NCBI RefSeq assembly: GCF_003060885.1
Contig: NZ_QAIG01000006.1
Span: 148,103 to 212,102, forward strand
DNA: 64,000 nucleotides
Origin: Pseudomonas sp. HMWF032
GTDB taxonomy: Bacteria; Pseudomonadota; Gammaproteobacteria; Pseudomonadales; Pseudomonadaceae
Direction: 5' to 3'
Position numbers and translations under genes: made by a program
Shown here: positions 56,081 to 64,000 of the stretch, piece by piece
How the letters are laid out: each line of letters opens with the position of its first letter
Position numbering within the stretch: position 1 is the first letter of the stretch
Notes under the pieces: model-generated
Told to the model about the DNA's origin: nothing
Database searches by the model: none
What the model saw: the letters and a program-made list of their open reading frames with translations, nothing else

Positions 56081-56937
56081 TGCGCGGGCTGCTCTGTGTG
56101 CTCGCCCTGCTGGCGGGCCTGGCTCAGGCCGATGTTCACCAGCCGCGCATCGCGGTGATCGACTGGGGCTTGACCGAAACCCTGCTCGGCTTGGGTGTGA
56201 CGCCCATCGCTGTGGCGCAAACCGAAGGCTATCGACGCTGGGTGCAGGCGCCCGAACTGCCGGCGCAGGTGGTCGACCTCGGCCTGCGCATCGAGCCCAA
56301 CCTGGAGCTGCTCAGCCAGCTCAAGCCGGACATGATTCTGATCACCCCGCAGTTCGCCGCCAGCCGCGCGCAGCTGGAGCGGGTGGCACCGGTGCACACG
56401 CTGGCCATTTACACCCCGGAAACCGAGGCCTATATCGGTGCCCAGCGGGTGACCCGCGAGCTGGCCGAACTGCTTGGGCGGCAGGCCGAAGGCGAAGCGA
56501 TGATCGCCCGCATCGACGCCACCATGGATCGGGTCCGCCAGCACCTGGCAGCGCAGGCGTTGCCACCTTTCTACGTGATGACCTTCCTCGACCAGCGCCA
56601 CGTGCGCCTGTTCGGCAAGCAGAGCATCTACCAGGGCGTGCTCGATCGCGTCGGCCTGCGTAACGCCTGGCAGGGCCCGACCAATTACTGGGGATTCAGC
56701 CAGCAGGGTATCGACCGCCTGGCGGAGACGCCCGAGGCCGCCCTGCTCTACCTCAAACCCATGCCACCCGGCACCCAGGATGGTCTGGCCAGCAGCGCCC
56801 TGTGGAACCAGCTGCCCGCCGTGCGCGCGGGGCGTCTGTATGACCTACCGCCAGTCTGGAGCTTCAACGGCCTGATGGCCGCCGAGCGATTCGCCAACCT
56901 GCTGGAGGCGCGCCTGCTGCCGGAGAGCACGCAATGA
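56080..56937 (+). CDS. fhuD: Siderophore periplasmic binding protein (FhuD-like)
   Basis: 285 residues from ATG at 56080. A signal peptide ends near GLAQA. The mature segments RIAVIDWGLTETLLGLGVTPIAVAQTEGYRRW and LSQLKPDMILITPQF match the FhuD/BtuF fold. The region around YWGFSQQGIDRLAETPEA also fits FhuD. It delivers ferric hydroxamate to FhuB. Confidence 0.9.
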   Translation: MRGLLCVLALLAGLAQADVHQPRIAVIDWGLTETLLGLGVTPIAVAQTEGYRRWVQAPELPAQVVDLGLRIEPNLELLSQLKPDMILITPQFAASRAQLERVAPVHTLAIYTPETEAYIGAQRVTRELAELLGRQAEGEAMIARIDATMDRVRQHLAAQALPPFYVMTFLDQRHVRLFGKQSIYQGVLDRVGLRNAWQGPTNYWGFSQQGIDRLAETPEAALLYLKPMPPGTQDGLASSALWNQLPAVRAGRLYDLPPVWSFNGLMAAERFANLLEARLLPESTQ

Positions 56938-58946
56938 CCGACCTGGCTCAAGGACTACTGCCCGTGCGCACTCATCGCGGCTTCTCCAACCATCCTGCCT
57001 GGCTGTGCGGCCTGCTGTTGGCACTGACCTTGGCCCTTGCCTTCACTCACCTGGACCAGCGTCTTCCGAGCGGACAATGGCTGCAGGCCATGTTCGCCCC
57101 ACAAGACGGCGATATGGCGCAACTGATCCTGCATTTCAGCTGGTTGCCACGCCTGTGCATCGCCCTGCTCTGCGGCGCCGTGCTGGCCTTGGCCGGCACC
57201 CTGATGCAGCAGGTGTTGCGCAACCCGCTGGCCTCGCCGACCACCCTGGGCGTGGCCAGCGGCGCCCAGCTCGGCCTGCTGGTAGCCACTTTATGGGCGC
57301 CCTGGCTACTGGATTTCGGCCGCGAATGGGTGGCCCTGGCTGGCGGCGGCCTGGCCTCCCTGCTGGTGTTCGCTCTGGCCTGGCGACGTGGCCTGGCGCC
57401 GCTGACACTGATCCTCGCCGGCCTGGTGGTGACGCTGTATCTGAGCGCACTCAACGTGACCCTGATGCTGGTCCAGCAGCAGGACCTCAACGCGGTGTTT
57501 ATCTGGGGCTCCGGCTCGCTCAGCCAGAACAGCTGGAGCGGCGTGCAGTTCCTCGTGCCACGCCTGGTCGTCGGCCTGCTGCTCCTGCTGCCGTTGCTGC
57601 GTCCGCTGGCCCTGCTGGAGCTCGACGACAGCGGGGTGAAAAGCCTGGGCGTACCGCTGCGTTTCCTGCGCTTCGTCACCCTGACCTTGGCCGTGTACCT
57701 GGCTGCCTGTGTGGTCAGCACGGTCGGCGTGATCGGCTTCATCGGCCTGGCCGCCCCGGCGCTGGTGCGCCTGCTCGGCGCGCGTACTTTCGCCCAGCGC
57801 CTGTGCTGGGCACCGCTGCTCGGCGGCCTGCTGCTGAGCGTCACCGATCTGGGTATCCAGCGTCTGGCTGGCAACCTCGCCGAACTGGTGCCCACCGGTG
57901 CCGCCACCGCCCTGCTCGGCGCGCCTCTGCTGCTCTGGCTGTTGCCCCGCCTGCGCCTGGCCGGTGGTCAGCCGCACAGCGGCGACGCTCATCACTTCAT
58001 CCGCCATCCGTTCCCGGCCAGACGCTTGCTGCCGTTGGCTGTGGCTTTGGCCTGCGCACTGCTGATCGCCCTCGGTTTGGGTCGTGGCCTGGACGGTTGG
58101 CAATGGAATCTGGGCGACGCCACCCTGCTCGACTGGCGCTGGCCAAGAGTGATGGCCGCTGCTGCCGCCGGCTGCATGCTGGCCTTGGCCGGCTGCATGA
58201 TCCAGCGCCTGACCGGTAACCCGATGTCCAGCCCAGAGGTGCTCGGTATCAGCGCAGGCGCCGCCCTGGGCCTGATCACCCTGCTATTCCTGTTGCCTTA
58301 CTCCGGCCCGCTGGCCCAATTGGTGCTGGGCGGCCTGGGTGCTGGTCTAACCCTTGCGCTGCTGCTCGGCCTGTCACGCCGCTCCGGCTTCGCTCCCGAG
58401 CGGGTGCTGCTGATCGGCATCAGCGTCACCGCGCTGTTCGACGCCCTGCAGGTGATCATCTTGGCCGGCGGCGATCCGCGCGGGCAGAACCTGCTGGGCT
58501 GGATGTCCGGTTCCACCTACTTCGTCGGCCCGCAGATGGCGCTGTGGGTACTGGTTTGCAGCCTGGTGCTGCTGGTCGTCGCGCTGCCCTTCGGCCGCTG
58601 GCTGGAGTTGCTGCCGCTGGGCGATGGCACGCCGCGCGCTCTGGGCGTGCCGCTGGGACGAAGCCGTTTTGTGCTGTTGCTGCTGTCTGCGCTGCTCACC
58701 GCCGGCGCCACCCTGATCGTCGGCCCGCTGAGCTTTATCGGCCTGCTGGCACCGCACCTGGCTCGCCTGCTTGGCCTGGCCCGCGCCGTGCCGCAACTGC
58801 TCGGCGCAGCGCTGTTGGGTGCACTGGTGATGGTGGCGGCGGATTGGCTGGGACGCACCCTGCTGTTCCCCGCGCAATTGCCTGCGGGGCTGCTGGCATC
58901 GCTGCTGGGTGGCGCCTACTTCATGCTGTGCCTGTATCGACGCTGA
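56934..58946 (+). CDS. fhuB: Siderophore ABC transporter permease, fused double FhuB
   Basis: 670 residues, two BtuC-like permease halves fused, each with about ten membrane segments, as in FhuB. Paired motifs recur in each half: GAVLALAGTLMQQVLRNPLASPTTLGVASGAQLG and GCMLALAGCMIQRLTGNPMSSPEVLGISAGAALG. It overlaps fhuD by 4 bases. The fused form supports the hydroxamate class. Confidence 0.93.
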   Translation: MTDLAQGLLPVRTHRGFSNHPAWLCGLLLALTLALAFTHLDQRLPSGQWLQAMFAPQDGDMAQLILHFSWLPRLCIALLCGAVLALAGTLMQQVLRNPLASPTTLGVASGAQLGLLVATLWAPWLLDFGREWVALAGGGLASLLVFALAWRRGLAPLTLILAGLVVTLYLSALNVTLMLVQQQDLNAVFIWGSGSLSQNSWSGVQFLVPRLVVGLLLLLPLLRPLALLELDDSGVKSLGVPLRFLRFVTLTLAVYLAACVVSTVGVIGFIGLAAPALVRLLGARTFAQRLCWAPLLGGLLLSVTDLGIQRLAGNLAELVPTGAATALLGAPLLLWLLPRLRLAGGQPHSGDAHHFIRHPFPARRLLPLAVALACALLIALGLGRGLDGWQWNLGDATLLDWRWPRVMAAAAAGCMLALAGCMIQRLTGNPMSSPEVLGISAGAALGLITLLFLLPYSGPLAQLVLGGLGAGLTLALLLGLSRRSGFAPERVLLIGISVTALFDALQVIILAGGDPRGQNLLGWMSGSTYFVGPQMALWVLVCSLVLLVVALPFGRWLELLPLGDGTPRALGVPLGRSRFVLLLLSALLTAGATLIVGPLSFIGLLAPHLARLLGLARAVPQLLGAALLGALVMVAADWLGRTLLFPAQLPAGLLASLLGGAYFMLCLYRR

Positions 58947-58972
58947 GGCTCTCAAGGCTGCTCGCTCGCCTT

Positions 58973-59031
58973 GTAGCCCAGATGTAATCCGGGAGCCGAG
59001 CCGCCTGTTTCCCGGATTGCATCCGGGCTAC
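58973..59031. repeat. REP palindrome (GTAGCCCGGATG family), copy 2
   Basis: Arms at 58973-58993 and 59011-59031 surround a 17-base spacer. The right arm is identical to that of copy 1 (11742-11762); the left arm differs from copy 1 at two bases. It lies between the convergent fhuB and fhuF genes and may serve as a shared transcript end. Confidence 0.85.
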
Positions 59032-59112
59032 GGCTGAAAGCTATTCGCCAGCAGAAACTCGCTCCTACGCAAACCAATCATGCAGGAGCGAGAGAACGGC
59101 TCGCGAACACCC

Positions 59113-59862
59113 TCAATCCAGTACGGCCACGCCTTCCGCCGGCGGCTCTTCGAGCAGCGGGCAGTTGTCGCACATGGCCATGCCCAGCTCGTTGCGGATG
59201 CAGCACTGCTTGCGCTGGCGCCAGGGCGCGCAGCCCTCGCCCTGGGGCACGTAGAGCACTGGCTGGCACAGCGGATTGCGGCTGCCATCGGGGCGCAGTT
59301 TGCTTTCCAGTACTTCAAACCCCTGGGCCAGCATCGGTTTGGGGAACGGCAGGCCGCCGAGGGTGCTCATGAACCACTCGAAGTAGTTGCCAGCGTTGCT
59401 CCACAGCACCCGTGCGGCGACCTTGCGATGGCTGCGCAGTGCGTCGATGAAAGGCAGCAGGTTGTCGTCGAGCAGTCCGGCGAAACGCTCGAAGCCATTG
59501 GCCGGCGCGCTGCTCCAGCGCTCGCCGGCATGCGGCAGCTTGAACGCCTCGGGCAGGCCGTCGGCGCCGACCACCACCTGGATCTCGTCGAAGTCCAGCG
59601 GCAGGCGCCAGTTAAGGATCAGTCCGGCAGCCAGTACCGGCGGAATCAGGCGCAGGAAGTAGTACTTGGACCACAGCGACATCAGCGCCCGGCGATCGCC
59701 TTCGGCGTGCTCGGGGGCGAAGCGCAGCATCTGCTCTTCCAGACGTTCGGCGCTGACAAACTCACGCCCGGACAGTGCCGGGCGTGGGTCATCCGCAAGG
59801 GTGAGAACATCGCGGTAATGGGCGAAAGGCCCTTGGAACAACGGGGCAATGGCCGGGATCAT
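59113..59862 (-). CDS. fhuF: Ferric-siderophore reductase FhuF-like
   Basis: 249 residues from ATG at 59862, preceded by a GGGGGG tract; an upstream start at 59928 would overlap the hydroxylase gene. The C-terminal cysteine cluster C220-C221-x9-C231-x2-C234 matches the 2Fe-2S site of FhuF, and VLWSNAGNYFEW is a family segment. It reduces ferric hydroxamates in the cytoplasm to release iron. It follows the hydroxylase gene by 16 bases and is convergent with fhuB. Confidence 0.9.
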   Translation of the reverse strand: MIPAIAPLFQGPFAHYRDVLTLADDPRPALSGREFVSAERLEEQMLRFAPEHAEGDRRALMSLWSKYYFLRLIPPVLAAGLILNWRLPLDFDEIQVVVGADGLPEAFKLPHAGERWSSAPANGFERFAGLLDDNLLPFIDALRSHRKVAARVLWSNAGNYFEWFMSTLGGLPFPKPMLAQGFEVLESKLRPDGSRNPLCQPVLYVPQGEGCAPWRQRKQCCIRNELGMAMCDNCPLLEEPPAEGVAVLD

Positions 59863-59878
59863 CGGCCCCCCGCCTGGG

Positions 59879-61186
59879 TCAGGCGCATGCGCTGGCGACT
59901 CCTTGGGTGTGTCGGTGGCGGCGATCATCCAACAAAGCGTCGACCACTTCCTGTGAACGTATGGCCAGCACCGACAACAGCGTGTCGCTCAGGCCGTGAC
60001 TGGATTCGCAACAGCCCTGCAGATAGATACCGGCGCTCATCTGCGGCTGGCAGCACAGGCGATAGTCGCGCTCGACGCCCTCGCCCAGGTGCGCGGCCAA
60101 TCCACCGAGCAGGCGCTTGTAGCCGTCGCGTCGATAACCGGTGGCCAAGACCACAGCATCATACAGGCGCTCTTCCACGCCCGGCGGACCGCTCAGGGTT
60201 AGGCGAATGCCCTCGGCGCCCGCCTCCACCGCTTCGATGCTGCGTTGCGTCAGCAGGCTGTGCGGCGCATGGCCGGTGACTTTCTGCAGGTACAGGCGGT
60301 GATAGATGCTCTCGATCAGGTCCAGGTTGACCACCGAGTAGTTGGTCTGCGCGTTGGCCTGGATGAACGCCTGGCGCTCCTCCGAGGACTGGCCGTAGAC
60401 CACGTCGGTATAGGACGGATCAAAGATCTCGTTGACGAACGGGCTGTCGTCCGCCGGGCGCAGTGCCTGGCTGCGCATCACCAGCGAGACCTCGGCCTGC
60501 GGGTAACGGCCGCACAGGTCGGTGAAGATTTCCGCCGCGCTCTGCCCGGAACCCAGCACCGCCAGGCGCTTGGGCTCGCCACAGGCGTGGATACGCTCCA
60601 GGTAGCCGGATGAGTGCATCACGCGTGCATCGCCCTTGAGCGGGCGGAACGCCTCGGGCACCACCGGTTCGCCGCCAATGCTCACGACCAAGTTACGGGT
60701 GATGCGCGCTCGGGTTCGGCCATCGGCCAGGCGCGAGATCACCTTGACCCGAGTTACGTCGTCGCCATCGAGCAGCGGCTCGACGCCGATGACTTCCTCA
60801 CCATAGTGCACGCGGTCACTGAACTGGGCCGCAGCCCAGCCCAGGTAGTCGTTGTACTCCAGGCGCGACGGCGTGAAGGTGCCGACGTTGATGAAGGACG
60901 CCAGGCGCCCTTTCTGGTGCAGGTAGTTGACGAAGGTGAAGCGGCTGGCCGGGTTGCGCAGGGTCGCCAGATCCTTGAGGAAGGAAATCTGCATGCGACT
61001 GTCTTCCAGGAGCATGCCACCGTGCCATTCGAAGGCCGGTTTCATTTCCAGGAAGCAATAACGCAGACCGCCCTGCTCGCGCGTGCGGCGGTCTTCGTCG
61101 AGGGCCACGGCAATGGCCAAGTTGGCCGGGCCAAAGCCCAGGCCGATTACATCGTATTCCAGCGTTTCTATGCTCATGTCAGGCAC
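59879..61186 (-). CDS. L-lysine/L-ornithine N-monooxygenase (PvdA/IucD family)
   Basis: 435 residues from GTG at 61186; an ATG at 61177 (MSIETLEYDV) is equally good. The FAD motif GLGFGPANLAIA near 16-27, the NADPH motif GSGQSAAE, and DATGYR-type closing element VVLATGYRRDG identify the family. It N-hydroxylates the side-chain amine for hydroxamate siderophores. Wording such as FLKDLATLRNPASRFTFVNYLHQKGRL is common to both ornithine and lysine enzymes; the substrate is open. Confidence 0.92.
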   Translation of the reverse strand: MPDMSIETLEYDVIGLGFGPANLAIAVALDEDRRTREQGGLRYCFLEMKPAFEWHGGMLLEDSRMQISFLKDLATLRNPASRFTFVNYLHQKGRLASFINVGTFTPSRLEYNDYLGWAAAQFSDRVHYGEEVIGVEPLLDGDDVTRVKVISRLADGRTRARITRNLVVSIGGEPVVPEAFRPLKGDARVMHSSGYLERIHACGEPKRLAVLGSGQSAAEIFTDLCGRYPQAEVSLVMRSQALRPADDSPFVNEIFDPSYTDVVYGQSSEERQAFIQANAQTNYSVVNLDLIESIYHRLYLQKVTGHAPHSLLTQRSIEAVEAGAEGIRLTLSGPPGVEERLYDAVVLATGYRRDGYKRLLGGLAAHLGEGVERDYRLCCQPQMSAGIYLQGCCESSHGLSDTLLSVLAIRSQEVVDALLDDRRHRHTQGVASACA

Positions 61187-61331
61187 CGATCCCGCAAATG
61201 GCTCGTGTGAAGGTCAAGTGGGTTCTATGGCGGAACGGCACTCGCCTTGCCCAACCTCATCAGTCAGTGGTCGCGTTAAGCGCGACTCATCTTGTGTCTG
61301 CATACCAAGCGACAGTCTTTTGCAGCGCTTG

Positions 61332-62330
61332 CTACGCCAAATTGCAGCGTTCGAAAAACACCTCGCGGGACTGGATCATCAGTGCCGCGCGCTTGTGGGG
61401 GAAATGAAATTCCTTGTCCTTGTGGTAACCCTGGGCTTGCATGTGGCCAATCATCTTGGCGTTGTCGGCCCGTGGCTCGGCGACAATGCGCTGGGTGCGT
61501 GGCTCATCGAGCAACAGGTAATGTGTCAGCGCATTCAACCAACTGGCCACCTTATGCGGACCACGATGGTTTTCCTCGCCGACCAACATATGGATGCCAC
61601 GGTCGTAGTCGTCTACCGCGTAGAACGGCGCGATGCGGTCTTCCTTGGCCCAGTAGGCTTCGTAATAGGCGAACGGCTGATCGTCGAAGCAGCCGATCAG
61701 GGGCAGTACGCGCGGGTCGTCGAGCAGTTCCTGCAGGTAGCGCCGGTGCTTGTCCAGATCGCCCTCCTCCTGCCAGAACGCCGCCACCCGGGCACTGTTC
61801 TGCCATCGGTTGAAGCGCGCGAGGTCCTCGTCGATATCCAATGTGCGCAGGGAAATCCACGCGCCCAGGTTGGCATCGAAGCGCCGATAGACTTCACCCA
61901 CCGGCTTAGGCCCACGACGCGGATGACGCCGCCCACTGGCGTGCATGATCATCTGCTGCGGGTAACCGGCATGACTGACGTTACGCAGGAACGGCCCCGT
62001 CAGTTGCCAGAACCGCGCACGCTCGATGCACAGCTCGTCACCTGCGACGACCAGCAGGCCGCTGTTCAGCAGCGCCGGGTCGACCTGCTCCAGCCGCAGC
62101 ACCAGGCTTTGCCGTTGTGGCTCGTTGGCGAAACACCAATAGGCCAGCAGCCATAGCGCCTCGGCCTGTTCGGCCAGGGCCAGTTCCAGCGGAACCAGCA
62201 ACTCACCCTGACGTTGCGCACGCAGCAGCGCATGCTCGTCCAGGTGCAGCGCCAGGCTGGCACCATCGTCGCGGGCGCTCAGCTGCCGACCATCAGGCAG
62301 CGGCAGCCGGGTCAGCTTGTTAGAATTCAT
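61332..62330 (-). CDS. Siderophore N-hydroxy-amine acetyltransferase (IucB-like GNAT)
   Basis: 332 residues from ATG at 62330, overlapping the receptor stop by 11 bases; longer frames lie inside the receptor. The C-terminal half is a siderophore-type acyltransferase domain (DEDLARFNRWQNSARVAAFWQEEGDLDKHRRYL, then YYEAYWAKEDRIAPFY and HMLVGEENHRGPHKV). It acylates the hydroxylamine made by the downstream monooxygenase. The N-terminal extension is usual for IucB/AlcB/RhbD types. The 145-base gap after it holds a GTCGCG/CGCGAC hairpin (61270-61286). Confidence 0.9.
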   Translation of the reverse strand: MNSNKLTRLPLPDGRQLSARDDGASLALHLDEHALLRAQRQGELLVPLELALAEQAEALWLLAYWCFANEPQRQSLVLRLEQVDPALLNSGLLVVAGDELCIERARFWQLTGPFLRNVSHAGYPQQMIMHASGRRHPRRGPKPVGEVYRRFDANLGAWISLRTLDIDEDLARFNRWQNSARVAAFWQEEGDLDKHRRYLQELLDDPRVLPLIGCFDDQPFAYYEAYWAKEDRIAPFYAVDDYDRGIHMLVGEENHRGPHKVASWLNALTHYLLLDEPRTQRIVAEPRADNAKMIGHMQAQGYHKDKEFHFPHKRAALMIQSREVFFERCNLA

Positions 62331-64000
62331 AGGTAGCACTGGCGATGATGTTGCGACGGTTGCCGTACCAGCAGTAGAAGTCACAGGTAGCCACGTATTC
62401 CTTGTCAGTGACGTTGTTTGCATTTACCTGGAACGTTACGTCCTGAAGTTTGTAGCTGACCATGGCGTCATATACTGTGTAAGACGGTAAACGCAGAGTG
62501 TCGGTTTCTCTGTTATCGCCATAACTTTCGCCGGTATAGCGAGCACCTGCACCTACAGCAAATCCGTTCAACCAGCCCTCACTGAAGCGATAGGTCGCCC
62601 ACAGTGAGGCCAAACGATCAGCTACTTGCGAAGGGGTTTTTCCTTTTTCGGCGCCAACGGTGGTCTTGGTCGTTTCTGCATCGAGCAGAGTGACGGAGCC
62701 TACCAAACTCAAGCTATCGACCACCTGCGCAGCGGCCTCAAGTTCGATGCCGCGACTACGCACTTCCCCTAACTGAGTGCGAATTCCATTTCCCGTAGTT
62801 TTTCGCACGTTCTGCTGAGTCAGCTCAAACAAAGCCAAGTTGAAAGAGCCGTCGAATCCTTGCGGCTCGTACTTCAGGCCAACCTCCTTCTGATCGCCAC
62901 TCTCCGGCTTATACGGATCGCCAGTAGTCGGGTTGATCTCGCTAACGGGCAGGAAGAACTCGGAGTAGCTGACATAAGGAGTCAGCCCGTTATCTGCGAC
63001 GTAAGCCGACCCCACAGTCCAAGTGAACTCCTCGTCGCGAATGCTTTTGTGCACACCAGTCGTACGGTTGTCGATATCAGAACGGGCATTGTCGTAACGA
63101 CCGCCAAGCAGGAGTACCCAGTGATCATCGACCTTGAGCTGCTCTTGCATATAGATACCGATTTGATCGGCACGAGTACGCTTGTCTTGCAGGTCGGACG
63201 CGGTAACAGGACTCAGTCCTGCGGCACCCAGTTTTACCAAGTTTACGCTGCCATAACTGGGGTTGTAGGCATTGAGCGGTTCACGAATTAGCGGATCAGA
63301 ACCAAAGGATTCTTCGTTAATCTTCAGCTGTTGATAGTCGACGCCAGCCAGGAAGGTGCTTTCAAGCACTTCACCGCGCCAGTAGTTGACTAGGCGGTTA
63401 TCCAGCGACAGGTTGTCGGCTTGACCATCGGTATAGGTCAAACCACGCATAATCTTCTGTCGGCTAGGATCGTTCAGATCGGGGTAAGCGGCGCTGACCA
63501 TGCCAAAGGCGAAGTTGAAAGCGGGACCGTTTGTTGCGCCGCCAACAAGGGAAGAAGCCGCGCTTCGCAGCAGGTCAATGGAATGCCCGGCGTAGTACAT
63601 CTGGCGCAGGTCGACATCAAGATGACCGTAACGGAAATTTTGCTGGAAGTCCCAGGAATCACTGAGGCGATGATTCAGCTCGTATCCTAGGGAGTATTGA
63701 GTGCGGTCAAACTTTTCGTAGTCAGGGTTACCGACCGCAGTATCGGTATCGATATAGCCGTTACCAACGTTGTATAGCGTTCCTTCGGCAGGAAGAAACT
63801 GCAGTTGTGGGTCGGAGCGGTCTTTCTGGAAGTTAGCCAGCACGGTCAACGAGGTTTCATCGTTGAAGTTGAATGTCATGGATGGTGCGAGCAATAAGCG
63901 CTCAGCATCGACATCGTCGACCTGAGTCCCCGTGTCGCGGGATAGGCCAACCACACGGAACAGGACGTCCCCCTGTTCATCCAGCTTGCCGCCCACATCG
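62320..64000 (-). CDS. TonB-dependent siderophore receptor (N-terminus cut by window edge)
   Basis: About 560 residues of beta-barrel run to the stop at 62320; the plug and signal peptide lie beyond base 64000. The barrel ending in YVATCDFYCWYGNRRNIIASATYEF, with a two-cysteine strand and terminal Phe, and the ELNHRLSDSWDFQQNFRYGH region are typical of FhuA/FoxA-class ferric-hydroxamate receptors. It is followed directly by the acetyltransferase gene, so receptor and biosynthesis genes are co-transcribed. Confidence 0.9.
   Translation of the reverse strand, partial: DVGGKLDEQGDVLFRVVGLSRDTGTQVDDVDAERLLLAPSMTFNFNDETSLTVLANFQKDRSDPQLQFLPAEGTLYNVGNGYIDTDTAVGNPDYEKFDRTQYSLGYELNHRLSDSWDFQQNFRYGHLDVDLRQMYYAGHSIDLLRSAASSLVGGATNGPAFNFAFGMVSAAYPDLNDPSRQKIMRGLTYTDGQADNLSLDNRLVNYWRGEVLESTFLAGVDYQQLKINEESFGSDPLIREPLNAYNPSYGSVNLVKLGAAGLSPVTASDLQDKRTRADQIGIYMQEQLKVDDHWVLLLGGRYDNARSDIDNRTTGVHKSIRDEEFTWTVGSAYVADNGLTPYVSYSEFFLPVSEINPTTGDPYKPESGDQKEVGLKYEPQGFDGSFNLALFELTQQNVRKTTGNGIRTQLGEVRSRGIELEAAAQVVDSLSLVGSVTLLDAETTKTTVGAEKGKTPSQVADRLASLWATYRFSEGWLNGFAVGAGARYTGESYGDNRETDTLRLPSYTVYDAMVSYKLQDVTFQVNANNVTDKEYVATCDFYCWYGNRRNIIASATYEF

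Overview
The window is high-GC, densely coded DNA of a gammaproteobacterium, most likely a Pseudomonas. This rests on the cobO-cobB-bluB order, the TtcA, SprT and DctA gene types, GTAGCCCGGATG-type REP palindromes, and promoters that read as Pseudomonas sigma-54, sigma-28 and Pho sites. I cannot assign a species. I see no tRNA, rRNA, CRISPR array, insertion sequence or phage.

Layout. (1) 1-2815, minus: start of a cobalamin operon (cobO, cobB, partial bluB) behind a cobalamin riboswitch. (2) 2.9-17.5 kb: housekeeping genes (HNH mini-protein, O-methyltransferase, two tandem NlpC/P60 lipoproteins, sirtuin, Tag-type glycosylase, TtcA, J-domain protein, Yip1 protein, SprT, hemolysin-III protein). 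They are followed by an acyl-CoA trio (CaiB-type transferase, acyl-CoA ligase, acyl-CoA dehydrogenase) and dctA with a consensus sigma-54 promoter, divergent from an AraC-type regulator. (3) 17.8-21.0 kb: a chemoreceptor with a sigma-28 promoter and a periplasmic binding protein. (4) 21.0-42.0 kb: a complete type VI secretion system. tssJKLMA runs leftward and tssBC-hcp-tssEFG-clpV runs rightward. An AT-rich cargo island follows (two unknown small proteins and a DNase I/CdtB-fold nuclease), then vgrG, a MORN-repeat protein and a DUF4280 PAAR-like tip. (5) 42.3-52.4 kb, minus: a periplasmic binding protein, then a probable six-gene phosphate-scavenging operon. In transcription order it holds a TonB-dependent receptor, beta-propeller phytase lipoprotein, ExbB/TolQ-like, ExbD/TolR-like, TonB and a Tat-exported PhoX, with a Pho box at its head. 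(6) 52.7-54.7 kb: a degenerate GGDEF membrane protein paired with an AraC-type regulator. (7) 55.3-64 kb: hydroxamate-siderophore functions. fhuCDB-type import genes run rightward; FhuF-type reductase, N-monooxygenase, N-acetyltransferase and a TonB-dependent siderophore receptor (cut by the window end) run leftward.

The regions most worth study are the T6SS cargo island between clpV and vgrG (37.2-38.9 kb) and the phytase/PhoX/TonB operon. The first carries a CdtB-like nuclease with all its catalytic residues and a candidate permuted papain-fold protein, with no recognisable immunity gene. The second appears to link outer-membrane uptake, a dedicated energising motor and two phosphatases under PhoB.
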